Shown one piece after another: positions 1-10,700 of a stretch of 64,000 nt of DNA. The position numbers and the translations under genes were made by a program. The notes beneath the pieces were generated by a model. That model ran no database searches, was not told the DNA's origin, and saw nothing but the letters and a program-made list of their open reading frames with translations. Every line of letters begins with the position of its first letter. Position 1 is the first letter of the stretch. Location: contig JAJTUQ010000009.1 of assembly GCA_021399445.1 (NCBI GenBank), forward strand, positions 513,501 through 577,500, in the 5' to 3' direction. This stretch comes from Xylogone sp. PMI_703 (taxonomy: Eukaryota; Ascomycota; Leotiomycetes).

Positions 1-496
1 GTGTAACCGAAGGAGTGACTGGGGGAGTCGTGGAAACAGCGGTAGGCTGCGTTGACAGAGAAGCAGGTGGAGTAACTGAAGGAGTAGTAGTTGGCTGAGT
101 CGATTGAATACTCGTAGAGGGGGCGCTGGAAGAGGTGCTGGAAGAGGTGGAGGAAGTGGAAGGAGCTGTGCTTGTTACAATGCTCGTTGTCGGACTAGCA
201 GAGACGGAAGTCGCGAGAGTGGAAGAAGCCAAGGCGGATGTGGGCGTCCAGCAAGAGAGATATGAAGTTGTAGGAGTTTCTGTGCCGGTGTAAAGGGGGC
301 AGCCGGGGACATCCGTCTTGGGAGGAGCACGACCACCTCCACAGTCCAAAGGATCGCATACCTCGCCGGTATTGGGGTCGAACCAGTGGACAATGTTGTC
401 ATCGCAGCTGGTGAAGCTGTGAATGCCGCATACTGCATAGGCACCATTTGCCAGCATCAGCACTGGGATAGCGGATAAAATCATTGACTTGATCAT
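1..496 (-). CDS. Secreted Cys-rich protein with Ser/Thr-rich tail (3' part beyond window)
   Basis: The frame is open from the ATG at 496-494 to the window edge with no stop, so the C-terminus is missing. The start encodes a signal peptide (MIKSMILSAIPVLMLANGAYA), followed by a compact Cys-rich head of about 65 residues containing the motif DPLDCGGGRAPPKTDVPGC. After that comes a long Ser/Thr/Pro tail, typical of O-glycosylated linkers in fungal wall or secreted proteins. The CGGGRAPPKT motif is, from memory, typical of a family often named 'siderophore biosynthesis enzyme' in databases; I know of no biochemical basis for that name, so function is unassigned. Location is inferred to be extracellular or cell wall. 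A GPI signal cannot be judged because the end is outside the window. Confidence 0.75.
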   Translation of the reverse strand, partial: MIKSMILSAIPVLMLANGAYAVCGIHSFTSCDDNIVHWFDPNTGEVCDPLDCGGGRAPPKTDVPGCPLYTGTETPTTSYLSCWTPTSALASSTLATSVSASPTTSIVTSTAPSTSSTSSSTSSSAPSTSIQSTQPTTTPSVTPPASLSTQPTAVSTTPPVTPSVT

Positions 497-1317
497 TTTG
501 ACGGGGATTATTTGTTGATTAAGACGTATATTCTATAACGACGGATTTTAACGAATGTGAAGTCCTGGAAGAACTGTATCCTGTAACGACTGAGGATATA
601 ACGAGAGTAAAATCTAGTTGAGGCTTGGAAAGAGAGAAAAGAAAAGAAAAGATTTCTGCGACGCGACAATAGTTATATGCGCCGACCAACACTCACCGAT
701 GACACACGAAGAAATGCATACAAGATCTGTCTTGGCAATTGCGGCGTATATCCAGTTAGAGTACTGCCATTTCCACCAAATCAAAGGATGAAGACGAAAT
801 AGGAATAGCTGCCTCCGTAGTGTTCCCGGGAAAGGGGTTAAGATCTAAATATGGCGCGCAGCCGCAAAATAAAGTATGAGACTTGTCTGTTACAGGATGG
901 TTCGTTAATTCAAGAATCCGTAACCGAGATTGGCTTGTTGGATACCAACAAGCATCACGTAGGGTTATTACACCACCCCTGGAGTCGGTTCCGCGGTCTA
1001 GATTTGACTCTTGAAAGCAGCACTTGAATTATCACTGTTTTGCTTGTTTTCTTGCAGTCAGGGAATGAGGTTAAACCCAAGAAGTGAGTGAGCCTCTAAA
1101 ATTCCTGTATAGGAATCGTATACTGTACATAACGGAAATCAGTTAACGTAAGTATTTACAATATAAATTATAAATTAATTCCTTTGATATTTCTGAATTT
1201 GAGGATTTTAATATTAAATAAATATCATTCTACTATGCGACAATTACCTCTGGAATCGTCCTATCAACCTGTCTCAATCTTCCACTCTATAAAGGGGGAA
1301 ATATTTCAGTCCCTTAT
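497..1317. other. Intergenic, no gene seen
   Basis: No ORF with recognisable content. It holds a purine-rich run near 628-650, upstream of the gene at 1-496, and a strongly AT-rich patch at about 1140-1240. Confidence 0.5.
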
Positions 1318-1903
1318 GATAGATTGATACAGCTTCCGTATGCTTGTAACATCTGGGCAGCAATAATGACCCCTCCAATAGCTGACACTACACTAGCAAA
1401 GTAGGACAATACATGGGATCAATGAAAATGCCATAATCAAAGGGCCATTGCCAGGAATGCCGTCTGGAAAAATCTCGTTACATATTAGGAAGAGGACAGG
1501 AACAGCCATCCCCGTACTCAACCAAAGCAATATCCAGATACGCTGAGCGACTGTGCCTGAGTCGGAAGTAAAATGAAAAAAGACTAACATTTAGAGTAAG
1601 AAGAATAGCAGCTATACCGAAATTTAGGCAGTATCTGGCATGGTTGCCACAGTTAATATAATTAGATTTTGCGGTGAAGATTGGGTCTGACTCCATGGGC
1701 TCACTTTTTATTATGTACTTGGAAGTATTTTTGCCAGACGCAGTGCAGTTCTCCAATGGTGTACAGAAAGGAATATATAGTGTATGAGAGACACTTTCCG
1801 GGATTGGGTAACTTTGAGGAGTATCGATCGTATGTTGTGTAGACCTCCTATTTGGGATTGGTTGGAAGCCGGTAGCTAATACTAAAGACGTTAAGGTGAC
1901 CAT
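1318..1903 (-). pseudogene. Degenerate small membrane protein gene, unknown family
   Basis: From the ATG at 1903-1901 a 141-codon frame runs with a possible signal or anchor segment, N-glycosylation-type sites and a hydrophobic stretch near residue 95. Coding character then appears to shift twice into other frames: a hydrophobic stretch read at about 1393-1590, and another at 1320-1395 rich in Val, Ile, Ala and Gly. No clean GT-AG intron joins them. I read this as a frame-shifted relic of a small multi-pass membrane protein, but a real gene with an odd structure is possible. Family not recognised. Confidence 0.3.
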
Positions 1904-2109
1904 TGTTGAAGAGTTCTAGTCCGAATTTCGCAGACAGAACAAATTGATAACGAACACCACCAACCAGTACATCATCTGAGGTAACTCGGAAACTAATAGA
2001 AACTATAGTCTGGCCAAGTCAAGTGGACTGGTAATTTAGTTCGGCCAAGTCAGACGGACTAATTAAGCAGTCTGAGGCATTCAAACGGCCTGATAGCACT
2101 ACTCAGAGC

Positions 2110-3010
2110 ACTGGTCGAATACAAGAGCAATCTCCTCTAGACCTGTGACCACTTATCTCAGGAAATATAAACCAAACAATAACAAGAAGGATTGCATTCA
2201 GCATGCAGAACAGAATGTAGAACTCTCAGGAGATAGATTTCATAGCGATAGGATGGACGAACAGACTCACGATGAGACCTAGGTGCCAAACAAGATAGGT
2301 GGTCGTCGCCTTCGAGACCACGGAGCATATAAGGAATAATTTTAGTAGAGTAAGCATAGAAGAGTTGCGTAAATGCTATGTCACAGTGGAAATGGAAGAC
2401 AAATATCATTAGCACAACAGCAATGCTGATCCTATTGCTGTGAGTGGAAATAAATTGACTATTGAGAGCGGTCCAGGCCTCATACAATTTACCACTTGTC
2501 AGTTATTCATAGTTAAAGCCTTTTTGCCATGGCTAGGAAAGGGCGGTCGACCATGAGGGCACCAACGAGAACCGGGGCAGTGAAATTGAAATCTGCAGAC
2601 TTCTATTTATCAACGACTGATTGAGTGCATTGGTGATGCTAATGGTGTCTAGGGCTAGTGTGAGGTAATAAGTGACAACATCGTTGCCCACCCATTGAGA
2701 AAAGAAACCAAGAATTATGGCAATGTAAGTCCGCTGGCAATTTGTAGCTGTAGCAACAAGCTGTCGTACCTTGGATTGGTCGGACTCGCGCTCTAGATGG
2801 AGTGTGTTCTCGATTGACTGCTCATACTCGACAAGCGTAGAGGATTCATCGCCGTCTGTGTGGTATCGAGCGAGGATTAACAGGGCCTCTTCGATCTTCC
2901 CGTTAGCCATAAGCCATCTGGGAGATTCCGGAAGAAAGATACTGAAAACCAATTGAACCAGTGGAAACCCCGCTTGGAGGGTTAATGTGGAGAATGTAAA
3001 GCTCGTTTGA
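2110..3010 (-). pseudogene. Relic of an MFS sugar (lactose permease-like) transporter
   Basis: Reading the minus strand gives, in order, recognisable pieces of a fungal sugar porter: the LPESPRWLMANGK segment (about 2900), the central loop, a helix with GFFSQWVGNDVVTYYL (about 2680), then after a frame shift near 2590 a stretch ending in ALMVDR (about 2540). Next come AVVLMIFVFHF and a SYSTKIIPYMLR-like segment (about 2330-2430), and the last helices near 2160-2260, where an expected Trp codon reads TGA. The N-terminal helices upstream of 3010 are not found. At least one frameshift and one Trp-to-stop change make it non-functional; the TGG-to-TGA change is the G-to-A type expected from RIP. 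Confidence 0.75.
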
Positions 3011-4907
3011 GACTTAGTTATTTGGATTAGTAAGGCAGGAATGAGACAGATTTTGCACATTCTTATCGGATGTATTGCCAACATGGTAAGATGTTGGTAT
3101 GATTCCTTACACCTACAAATACTCTTTGTAGGCTGGGCAACGATAAAGCGATAAGGTGCTGATAGATAATCGTTAATGACCTTTAATATTAATTGATCAA
3201 TGATCAATGATAATTAATTATTCAATAATTCTCTGTGGCCTGTGTATGGATTGTATCCCTTTCTTTCTCCTCTCTAGAAAGATTGATTTACACCCTTGCC
3301 TTTTTATGCTCCTACACTTTTTTCCCTTTATCTCTCTTTATTCTTCTAGCTTAATCTGTACATCTTAACGTATATCAGGTCTATCCATGCACGTTGAAAC
3401 ATATCAAGTTTATCCTCAATCATCGTCTAATGCCAAGCTTATCCTCAATCTCCATTTAGTACCAGGCCTATCTCCAATCTTCGTTTAATGGCTTTGAACC
3501 TGGGTGCAAGCCTGCCCATATTAACTGATATTGAAGATAAAGCACCTGTTTATGAACACTTAAGGCTTGGGATACTTATCTATGGACAATTAAGGAATAT
3601 TAAAAGGTGAATGAAGAAATAGTCTACAGGTAATTTGAGCTCGAATACCTCCAACTTTTGTATTATGCCCAAAAAAACACTCGACGCAACAACAAGAATA
3701 CTGATACATGTTAAAAGATATTTAATAATAAATAATTCAGAGACATATGATACATTCTGAACGGGTATGCATATCGCACTCCGCCCAGCCAACAGTTTTG
3801 TATCTTCTCAACAGTAATGTCTCAAATTAGCCTTCGCGCAGAGTCACCTTACACAGAATCCAAGATGCCATCCTTCTACTAACCGCATACAAACTATGAT
3901 CCTCCTCTTATAGGCTACCTAGGCCAACTAGCAGAGTATTAAAGCTCAGGCCAAAGTTGCGGATGTTAAACACATATCTCCCTGTCACGGTCGGAATGGG
4001 TGTCCAAGAGTTGGTTGATGGATACAATACTTTCAGTACAAGAGACATGTTGGACTTCTATCACCTTTCAGTCATTCATCAGTACGGGATGACATGCCTC
4101 CAATTACACCTTGATATGGCGCCGAGAGATCGCCACTATGCATCGGAGAATATCCGTCCTAGGGCAATCTTGCCGTGCAGCCAAAAAGTAAACACTGCCC
4201 CGCTTCGCTTGCTTTACATCACTGATTACTTCTCCCCTCTTTTGAGGATGGATAACTTCCGGGACTCCGAGCTTCCGATTTCTCATCAACTTGGAGATTC
4301 ACAGAGAACGATTGTATCAAGAAGCTCATGTGTTTCTACGATGCTCTCGGAATGAACTTCCTTGCAGAAAACTAGTTACAATGTAACGTTTCTCGACACT
4401 TACCATTCCTCATCATAGAGAGTGGTAGGCATTCGTAAATATATTAAACATCAACTTTAGTAAATGAACAGCCTTGACCGCCAGAAATGTCATCAACTAT
4501 TGGCATGATGCTTATATTTCTTCATGCTCATCTCTCAATTAAGCCTATCAACGGCTGAGCCCGCGCCTCATGCTTGGCGACTATAATTGTCCCTGGTTTC
4601 ACACCTGCCACTTCTGGTAGTTGCGCCTCGACCCCGCTATAATAAAGCTTGAATGTACCAACCTACCCTACAGCTATTTTCTTAAATTTTCGAGTAAGAA
4701 GCAACTCACTGGCGTCTGATGAATTCTCCTACCACGCTCAATAATGAAGCTTTGAGACTGGCAAGTTTCTTTTGCAAGAATGTAATAATATGATATGACT
4801 CAACTTGTTCTGAGCCCTATTATCTTTACCAGTCTGGACATGTGGTGCTTCTGCTCTCGTTGACCATCTTTAATATCAATGTACCTGGGATTAATGTAAC
4901 CGTGTTA
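3011..4907. other. Gene-poor stretch
   Basis: Several ORFs of 60-132 codons occur on both strands (for example 3957-4355 plus), but none has a recognisable domain, signal peptide or splice partner. A pyrimidine-rich run lies at about 3255-3350. Confidence 0.4.
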
Positions 4908-5326
4908 TCCCCTCCGCTGGTAAAATGGCTCACTTTTTGCACGACAAAAATATTTCCGTTTTTGTAAACTATGTCTGTGCTACTTGCAAGGGAATGGTCA
5001 CATCTGAGTAGAGTATGGAAGACGTTCAGGAGATGACGTCAAGGCACTAAAATTCCGAATGCTAAAGATCGCCTATAATTACAGTAAGCTTCGGCGCATC
5101 AATGCCCTACAATGTGCTATAATTACAGGGCTTTTCAGGCTTTCAACCGCTAAAAGCAAAATTGTATTATGTAATTTTGAGGCACATGTACTCAAAGAGC
5201 CGTCACAAGATTATTTATCATGTCCACTCAATGTGACTACCCCCTTGTCAATAACACAGACATATTTTACAAAAACGGAAATATTTTTGTCGTGCAAAAA
5301 GTGAGCCATTTTACCAGCGGAGGGGA
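4908..5326. mobile_element. MITE with about 72-bp terminal inverted repeats, TA target duplication
   Basis: The left end (4908-4979) and the right end (5255-5326) are near-perfect inverted copies with one mismatch seen. The outer end reads TCCCCTCCGCTGG and each end is flanked by TA (4906-4907 and 5327-5328). Total length is 419 bp with no transposase. TA target sites and long TIRs fit a non-autonomous Tc1/mariner-Fot1/pogo type element (inference). The interior contains repeated CCCTGTAATTATAGC-like motifs that also occur in the element at 24178-24545. The short ORFs here are by-products of the repeat. Confidence 0.88.
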
Positions 5327-5552
5327 TAGCCTGGCTAGGGGTGCTTGCGTAATTCATATTTGCAATCTTCTCCACTTTCCCTTCTCTGTAAGACGATCAG
5401 AAGCTTAAGCCCCTTTCTGGAGTCACAATAGAGGGATGTCAACCTCGGCAGTATATTGTTTGAGGTGATTCTCTGGAAGTTTATCCTCTTTCTCTGATGT
5501 CGTTATCACCACGTGGACATCCTTCTCAGGGATATCAAGTCTTCTGAATAAG

Positions 5553-5560
5553 TATATAAA
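5553..5560 (+). promoter_or_regulatory. TATA box upstream of the HsbA-like gene
   Basis: TATATAAA lies 77 bp before the ATG at 5637, followed by a C/A-rich leader. The spacing is normal for a fungal TATA promoter. Confidence 0.5.
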
Positions 5561-5636
5561 CCCAGCAGGAACCTCCCTATCCTGCACACTTCCAACAACT
5601 TAAGGCATCTCATTAAGCATAATTTATACTCTGAAC

Positions 5637-6235
5637 TTGCTTCCCTACTTCAAAAAGCAACTCATCAGTACCGTCGTTCCTCTCCTTCTCTCTTCCTCTC
5701 TCACTCTAGCTCTTCCCGTTACCAAGCGCGATGCCAGCACTGTTCTCTCTGATATCTCGAGCATTAGCTCTGATGTCGCAACCTTGATTAGTGACGCCCT
5801 GTCTTATACTGGAAGTCTCTTCCAGTCTCTAAGTCTTGCCATCACCGTTGACAATCTTGAGTCTTCTATAAATACCGCTACTAGCGATACTACTTTGTCT
5901 TCAGCATTCACCGATGCTGAATCCGACGAGATCCTATCTGCTGTCACAACTCTCACTCCTAACATAATCACTCTTTTGAGCGATTTGGAAGCTAAGGTAG
6001 GAGAAGTAGGATTTCCCCCAAAATATTTATGTCTCATCAGGCGGTACAGGCATCCACTATCGCCTCGGCCGGTTACACCTCCACTGTAGAAAGTGCTCTT
6101 AAGACGCTGAATAGCGAGACCGATTCTTTGTTTGCAGCTCTCGAAGCCCAGGTTGACTCTGCTGATGCTACTTCTCTCAAAAGTCTCCAAGCTGAAATTG
6201 ATGCTGCTTTCGCTACTGCCGTTGCTGACTTCTAA
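5637..6235 (+). CDS. Hydrophobic surface-binding protein A (HsbA) family, secreted
   Basis: Exons 5637-5996 and 6041-6235; the 44-bp intron (GTAGGA...CAG) is phase 0. The product is 184 aa. Residues 1-25 form a signal peptide, followed by a Lys-Arg (KR) Kex2-type site at about 30-31. The rest is Ala/Ser/Thr/Leu-rich predicted helix without cysteines, ending in DAAFATAVADF. This matches PF12296: HsbA in Aspergillus coats hydrophobic polymer surfaces and helps recruit secreted esterases such as cutinase. Length agrees with the family (about 170-190 aa). The TATA box at 5553 supports the start. No neighbour suggests a cluster. Confidence 0.88.
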
Positions 6236-7267
6236 GCACTTAGACTTGAAAACTAAGAGATGGGGAAGATAGTTGGCTACTTTAAACATCTTGATTGTTT
6301 TTTCGTGCTGAAATTAGGCTCTTATTATGTTTTGATGAGAAAATGTATGTAGTATCGACAACGAAAATGCTGAAATATGATGCTACATTTAGATTCACTA
6401 TTCAAAACAATCTCTGGTTATGGTCTGACATCAATTCAAGGTACTTGTACTGTTGTGTGCGCCACACCAGGTCACTCCTATTTAACGTGACTATAGTATC
6501 GTTTGTTGAGTACTATTTCATACATTGATGATTCGGAATCAACGTTGATGGGGATCTAGATGCAGATTTTAGCAGGAATGAATCATGTTCTTTTTATAGT
6601 TTTTGGGAAGAGCGAAAAAAATGCGATCTTTTTGAACATTAAAAATATTCCTATATTCAAAGAGAGTAACGGTTACTAGATTAGTAAGTTCAGATAATTT
6701 CAACGCAAATTTCTGAGTGCTTATGGACTTCAAACTAGGCTTTGTATGGTCTTCGAAGTTCAAAAGATGGCATCATCCAGAGCCAAGATTTAACATCGCC
6801 AAACAAATTCCAATAGATGACTTTCGTACAAAAGGATATTTGGTAGTTCAAGTGCAACCACCAATAAAAAGCTATCTCTCTCTTTCTATGGAGGGCTTTA
6901 GGTCGAATTAGCATCATTTCGTGCCTGCTGGAAGTCAATTACACGTATTTCCCAGCCACAAATAGGCCTTGCGGGTAGCCAAGACAAATGACCACAGGAT
7001 CGCACAGGATCGGAGTAGAAGGATTCCCATTTTTAATTAATATTCGCGAGTTGTAGATCAAAGATTACGATTGGGTAACTACCAGCTGAATAGTACAAAT
7101 AGTCGTAGATATTATTATCCAGGAAGATCAGTTTAGAATCTTCTCTTTACTCATCTCAGCAAGGCTCATCTTATCCACGTAATCGGAAGGAGGCTAAACT
7201 ATTATCCCTTGTCCCAATTTTATCATGACCGATAGGATTTAATTTACTAGTCGATACTTATTGATCA
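6236..7267. other. Intergenic, no gene seen
   Basis: Short ORFs only (up to 77 codons), none with recognisable content. Confidence 0.4.
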
Positions 7268-7420
7268 ATGGCTACCGATAGCAAAACTCATCCTACCACT
7301 GACCCAGCTATTTACAATGAGTATGAGTCCAAATGGTCAGCCTTGCCCACCGATGAGGAGGGTTGGGTGACGCGTGCCCAAGAAGGAGCGACAATTCTTA
7401 TGGTCGATGCCAGTTGTATT
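7268..7420 (+). pseudogene. 5' stub of an acyl-CoA dehydrogenase-like (desulfurizing enzyme) gene
   Basis: From the ATG at 7268 about 50 codons match, from memory, the N-terminus of fungal flavoprotein monooxygenases annotated as thermophilic desulfurizing / acyl-CoA dehydrogenase-like enzymes (core WSALPTDEEGWVTRAQEGAT). Similarity stops abruptly near 7420 and the frame continues into AT-rich DNA until a stop at 7508. The remaining 350 or so residues, including the FAD-binding parts, are absent, so this is a truncated relic. Confidence 0.6.
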
Positions 7421-7746
7421 GTATGCCATATATATATGGCTTCCACACCTCTCTCTTGTAATCCTATTAAAATTACAATATTAAAAGAGAATTATATTAA
7501 AATAGTTTAATAGTAGTTTTTATGCAAATTATTAGAGTAAGGGTAAGAATAGATAAAAGGCTTAAACTAAATTAATACATAATTACTAATACAGAACTTA
7601 TCTTTAGATATAGCCGGTATATTTAATTATATATAAATAGTTTAAAATTTATACATATCAATTGATATTTAAAACATGATAATAATTATCATGGTAATCT
7701 CTTTTCATAGACTAGTTAGGTCATGAACCTATATTTTAACATAATC
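7421..7746. other. AT-rich spacer after the truncated gene
   Basis: Strongly AT-rich, with many A-to-T palindromic stretches and no gene. It begins where the gene stub at 7268-7420 breaks off, so it may mark an old insertion or RIP-eroded repeat. Confidence 0.4.
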
Positions 7747-10700
7747 TTATGAAGTATAAGCCGAAGGTAAGGATGCCTCATTCCAACAAGGTATAGCACA
7801 TCTGGAAAAGAGGATTAGTAATATATCAAAAAGATGACTTCTAAAAAGGATAACACTTACTGATCACCTAATAAATCTCCACCGGAACCGAATTGGTCTA
7901 ATACCTCGTTGTCACCACCATCACAAAGGCCATGCCATGAGTCACTATATCCAGTACTGCTGAAAACGTTTGCAGTTAGCCAGGTATAGATGTGAAGATT
8001 CCAGCATGGGCGGTAAAAGGTCAAAATTGGGTTGCAGAGACCCTGTGCAACACATTTTTTGGTATTATTGGCACCAGACCAAGCAACCTCATCAGTTGCG
8101 GTAAACTGGATACTGTATTGGCCAATTCCAGGATCGTTGAATTTTTGAATTGGAGGTGCAGTGGACGCGGGGTTGTTCCACGCACAATAGTTCCAGTCGT
8201 CATTATGTGTATTTGCAGACGTAGAATCGTTACCGGAATGCTCCGAGGGATACGTTTGCACAGTACAAGATCCCTGTACAATGTTATCAGAATTGAATTG
8301 ATTTTAGAACTAGGGTACATACACCTCCTTTTGTCGTAAATTTGAGCCGGCAGTTTTCGTCGTTGTCCTATTGAAGTTAAGAGAAGTCCTTCAGATGAAC
8401 AATAAGGAAGAGGAGAGACATACCCCCGGATTTTTTGGCCCAGAGGGGTTAAATGAAGTAGCAAGAGCATTAGCAATATCTGCTAAAACGACTGTAGCAG
8501 CTTGTCCAGATGCTATTTCGATAAATAGCCCAGCAGAAATCTCGATCAATTCAGCAGCTAAGATCTGACGACCAGCTATCCGGTCATCAGCGGAAGGAGG
8601 AGGGGTACAACTTTGAGGTGGTTTGGTATCCGGATCAAGATTAGGGTCGATATTGAACGACAAACAGTCAGTAGTTAGAGTGCCACCTTGCTTTTTAGTC
8701 TGAGTATCTGTATTACAATTATCAATGATATCGGTGAAATATTTCACACAATCGTCCTAAATGAGAAGGAATATATTAGTAACATAACCATAACCTATAA
8801 AATGAAGTTGCTTTATGAAATAATGAAGACTTGCCTCGGTTATGGTTCTTTGCGGGCAGTTATCGTTCTCTAAGCCCAGCGCGAGAGTCACGTCAACACC
8901 TCCATTATCATCATCATCCCAAGCGTATTTAATGATTTCTTGGCGTACTTCGCTACTATCAAACGAAGGGGCCACATCCGAGCAAAATTGTTTTGCAGCA
9001 TCAAGCAGCTTCGTCCGAGACGTTGTTTGGCCAGCGTTATAGCAATTAAGGTCGTCGGCAGGCTTAGTTCTTGTGCTCAAATTAGGATCGATGTTGAAAA
9101 ATAGACAATCAGTGGTTAGAGTCCCTCCTTGTTTTGCAGTTACAGTATTCGTATTACAGTCATCAATAATACTAGTAAACTGAGACACACAATCAGCCTA
9201 ATGGAGCAAATGTTAGTACTGTATTTGTTAAAGAAGTGACTGCGGAGATGTTAAACTTTACCTGAGACAGTGTAGACAGTGCGAGTGTAGGGCAACTGCT
9301 AGTAGCAGTAGCTATCTCCAGTGTCACATCAATAGCCCCTCCTAAACTATCTTCCCAATCCCACTGGACCACCACCGAATAATCGCGGGTATCTTGAAGT
9401 TGAGATGCCAGATCGGATGTGCAGATCTGCTGTATTGAATCCAGGAGCGCCTGTCGGTCCAGGACCTGGCCTTCGTTATAGCAATTAAGGTCGTCGGCAG
9501 GCTTAGTTCTTGTGCTCAAATTAGGATCGATGTTGAAAAATAGACAATCAGTGGTTAGAGTCCCTCCTTGCTTTGCAGTTACAGTATTCGTATTACAGTC
9601 ATCAATAATACTAGTAAACTGCGACACACAATCGGCCTAATAGAGCAAATGTTAATATTATGTTTACTAAAGAAATGACTGTAGAGATGTTAAACTTTAC
9701 CTGAGACAGTGTGGGTGTAGGGCAACTACTAGTAGCGGCAGCTATCTCCAGCGTCACATCAACGGCCCCTCCCAAACTGTCCTCCCAACCCCACTGGACT
9801 ACCATCGAATAATCGCGGTTGTCTTGAAAGTGGGATGCCAGATTGGGTGCGCAGATCTGCTGTATCGAATCCAGGAGCGTCTGTCGGTCCAAGACCTGGC
9901 CTTCGTTGTAGCAGTGAAGAACAGGGGCAGTTGGGGTCGGAGAGGAAGCTGGCTTAGTTGACGTTGGAGAACTTCCACCTCCCCCAGTGGGAGCAGACCC
10001 TCCACCACCACCGCTACCACCACCGCTACTGGGTAGATCTGTACAGAGATTCTGGTACGCAGTAATAGCACCACTTGCAGGGTCTACACCAATATAGTCG
10101 GCGCGGCCGTCTCCGTTCAGATCCGCAAACAAAACATTCGGACCAGAAGAGCCGATGCCCGATGCAACCTCATCGCCACCATCCATTTCAACCCAGTTCG
10201 CCGCGATGATGCCGACTTGGTTTCGATAGTAGACAGTGCCACCTGTTTGAGTGTGAACCCAGAGGTAGTCATCTCGCCCATCCCCATCAATATCTGCCAT
10301 GCGCACGGCAGAACGAGCGCCGCCGATGCCATTGGCGATACCAGAGCTTCCCGAAAGATCGACCCAGTTCGATGCTATCTGACCAACGGCATTTTTGTAG
10401 TACACAGGGATTGAGCCGTCATCATCCATCCAGAGGTAATCCTGACGCCCGTCACCACTGATATCCGCGAGAATAACGCCTTTGCTGGGTCCAAGCCCGC
10501 TAGCGATGGGATTTTTAATGCCTATATCGTCAAAGCTGACCCATGACCAACCGTAAGTTGGAACAGAGGAAGAAGCACCATTGTTTGCATAGCAAGTCAG
10601 GGCTCCAGTCTTCTTGTCGACCCCGCAATAGTCTGCCTTACCGTCATTATTGATATCGCCGAGTATAACTTGAGACCTTGGGAATCCAATGCCTCCAGCA

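Noticed and set aside
3957..4355. 132-codon plus-strand ORF
   Set aside because: Longest frame in a gene-poor stretch but no signal peptide, domain or splice signals, and an antisense ORF of similar quality overlaps it.
5059..5408. Plus-strand ORFs of 62-81 codons
   Set aside because: They lie in the MITE and its terminal repeat.
7857..9627. Three separate small minus-strand genes at 7.9-8.3, 8.4-9.2 and 9.2-9.6 kb
   Set aside because: Each frame begins inside a 3' splice site and ends in a 5' splice site, phases match, and the modules continue the large esterase; they are exons.
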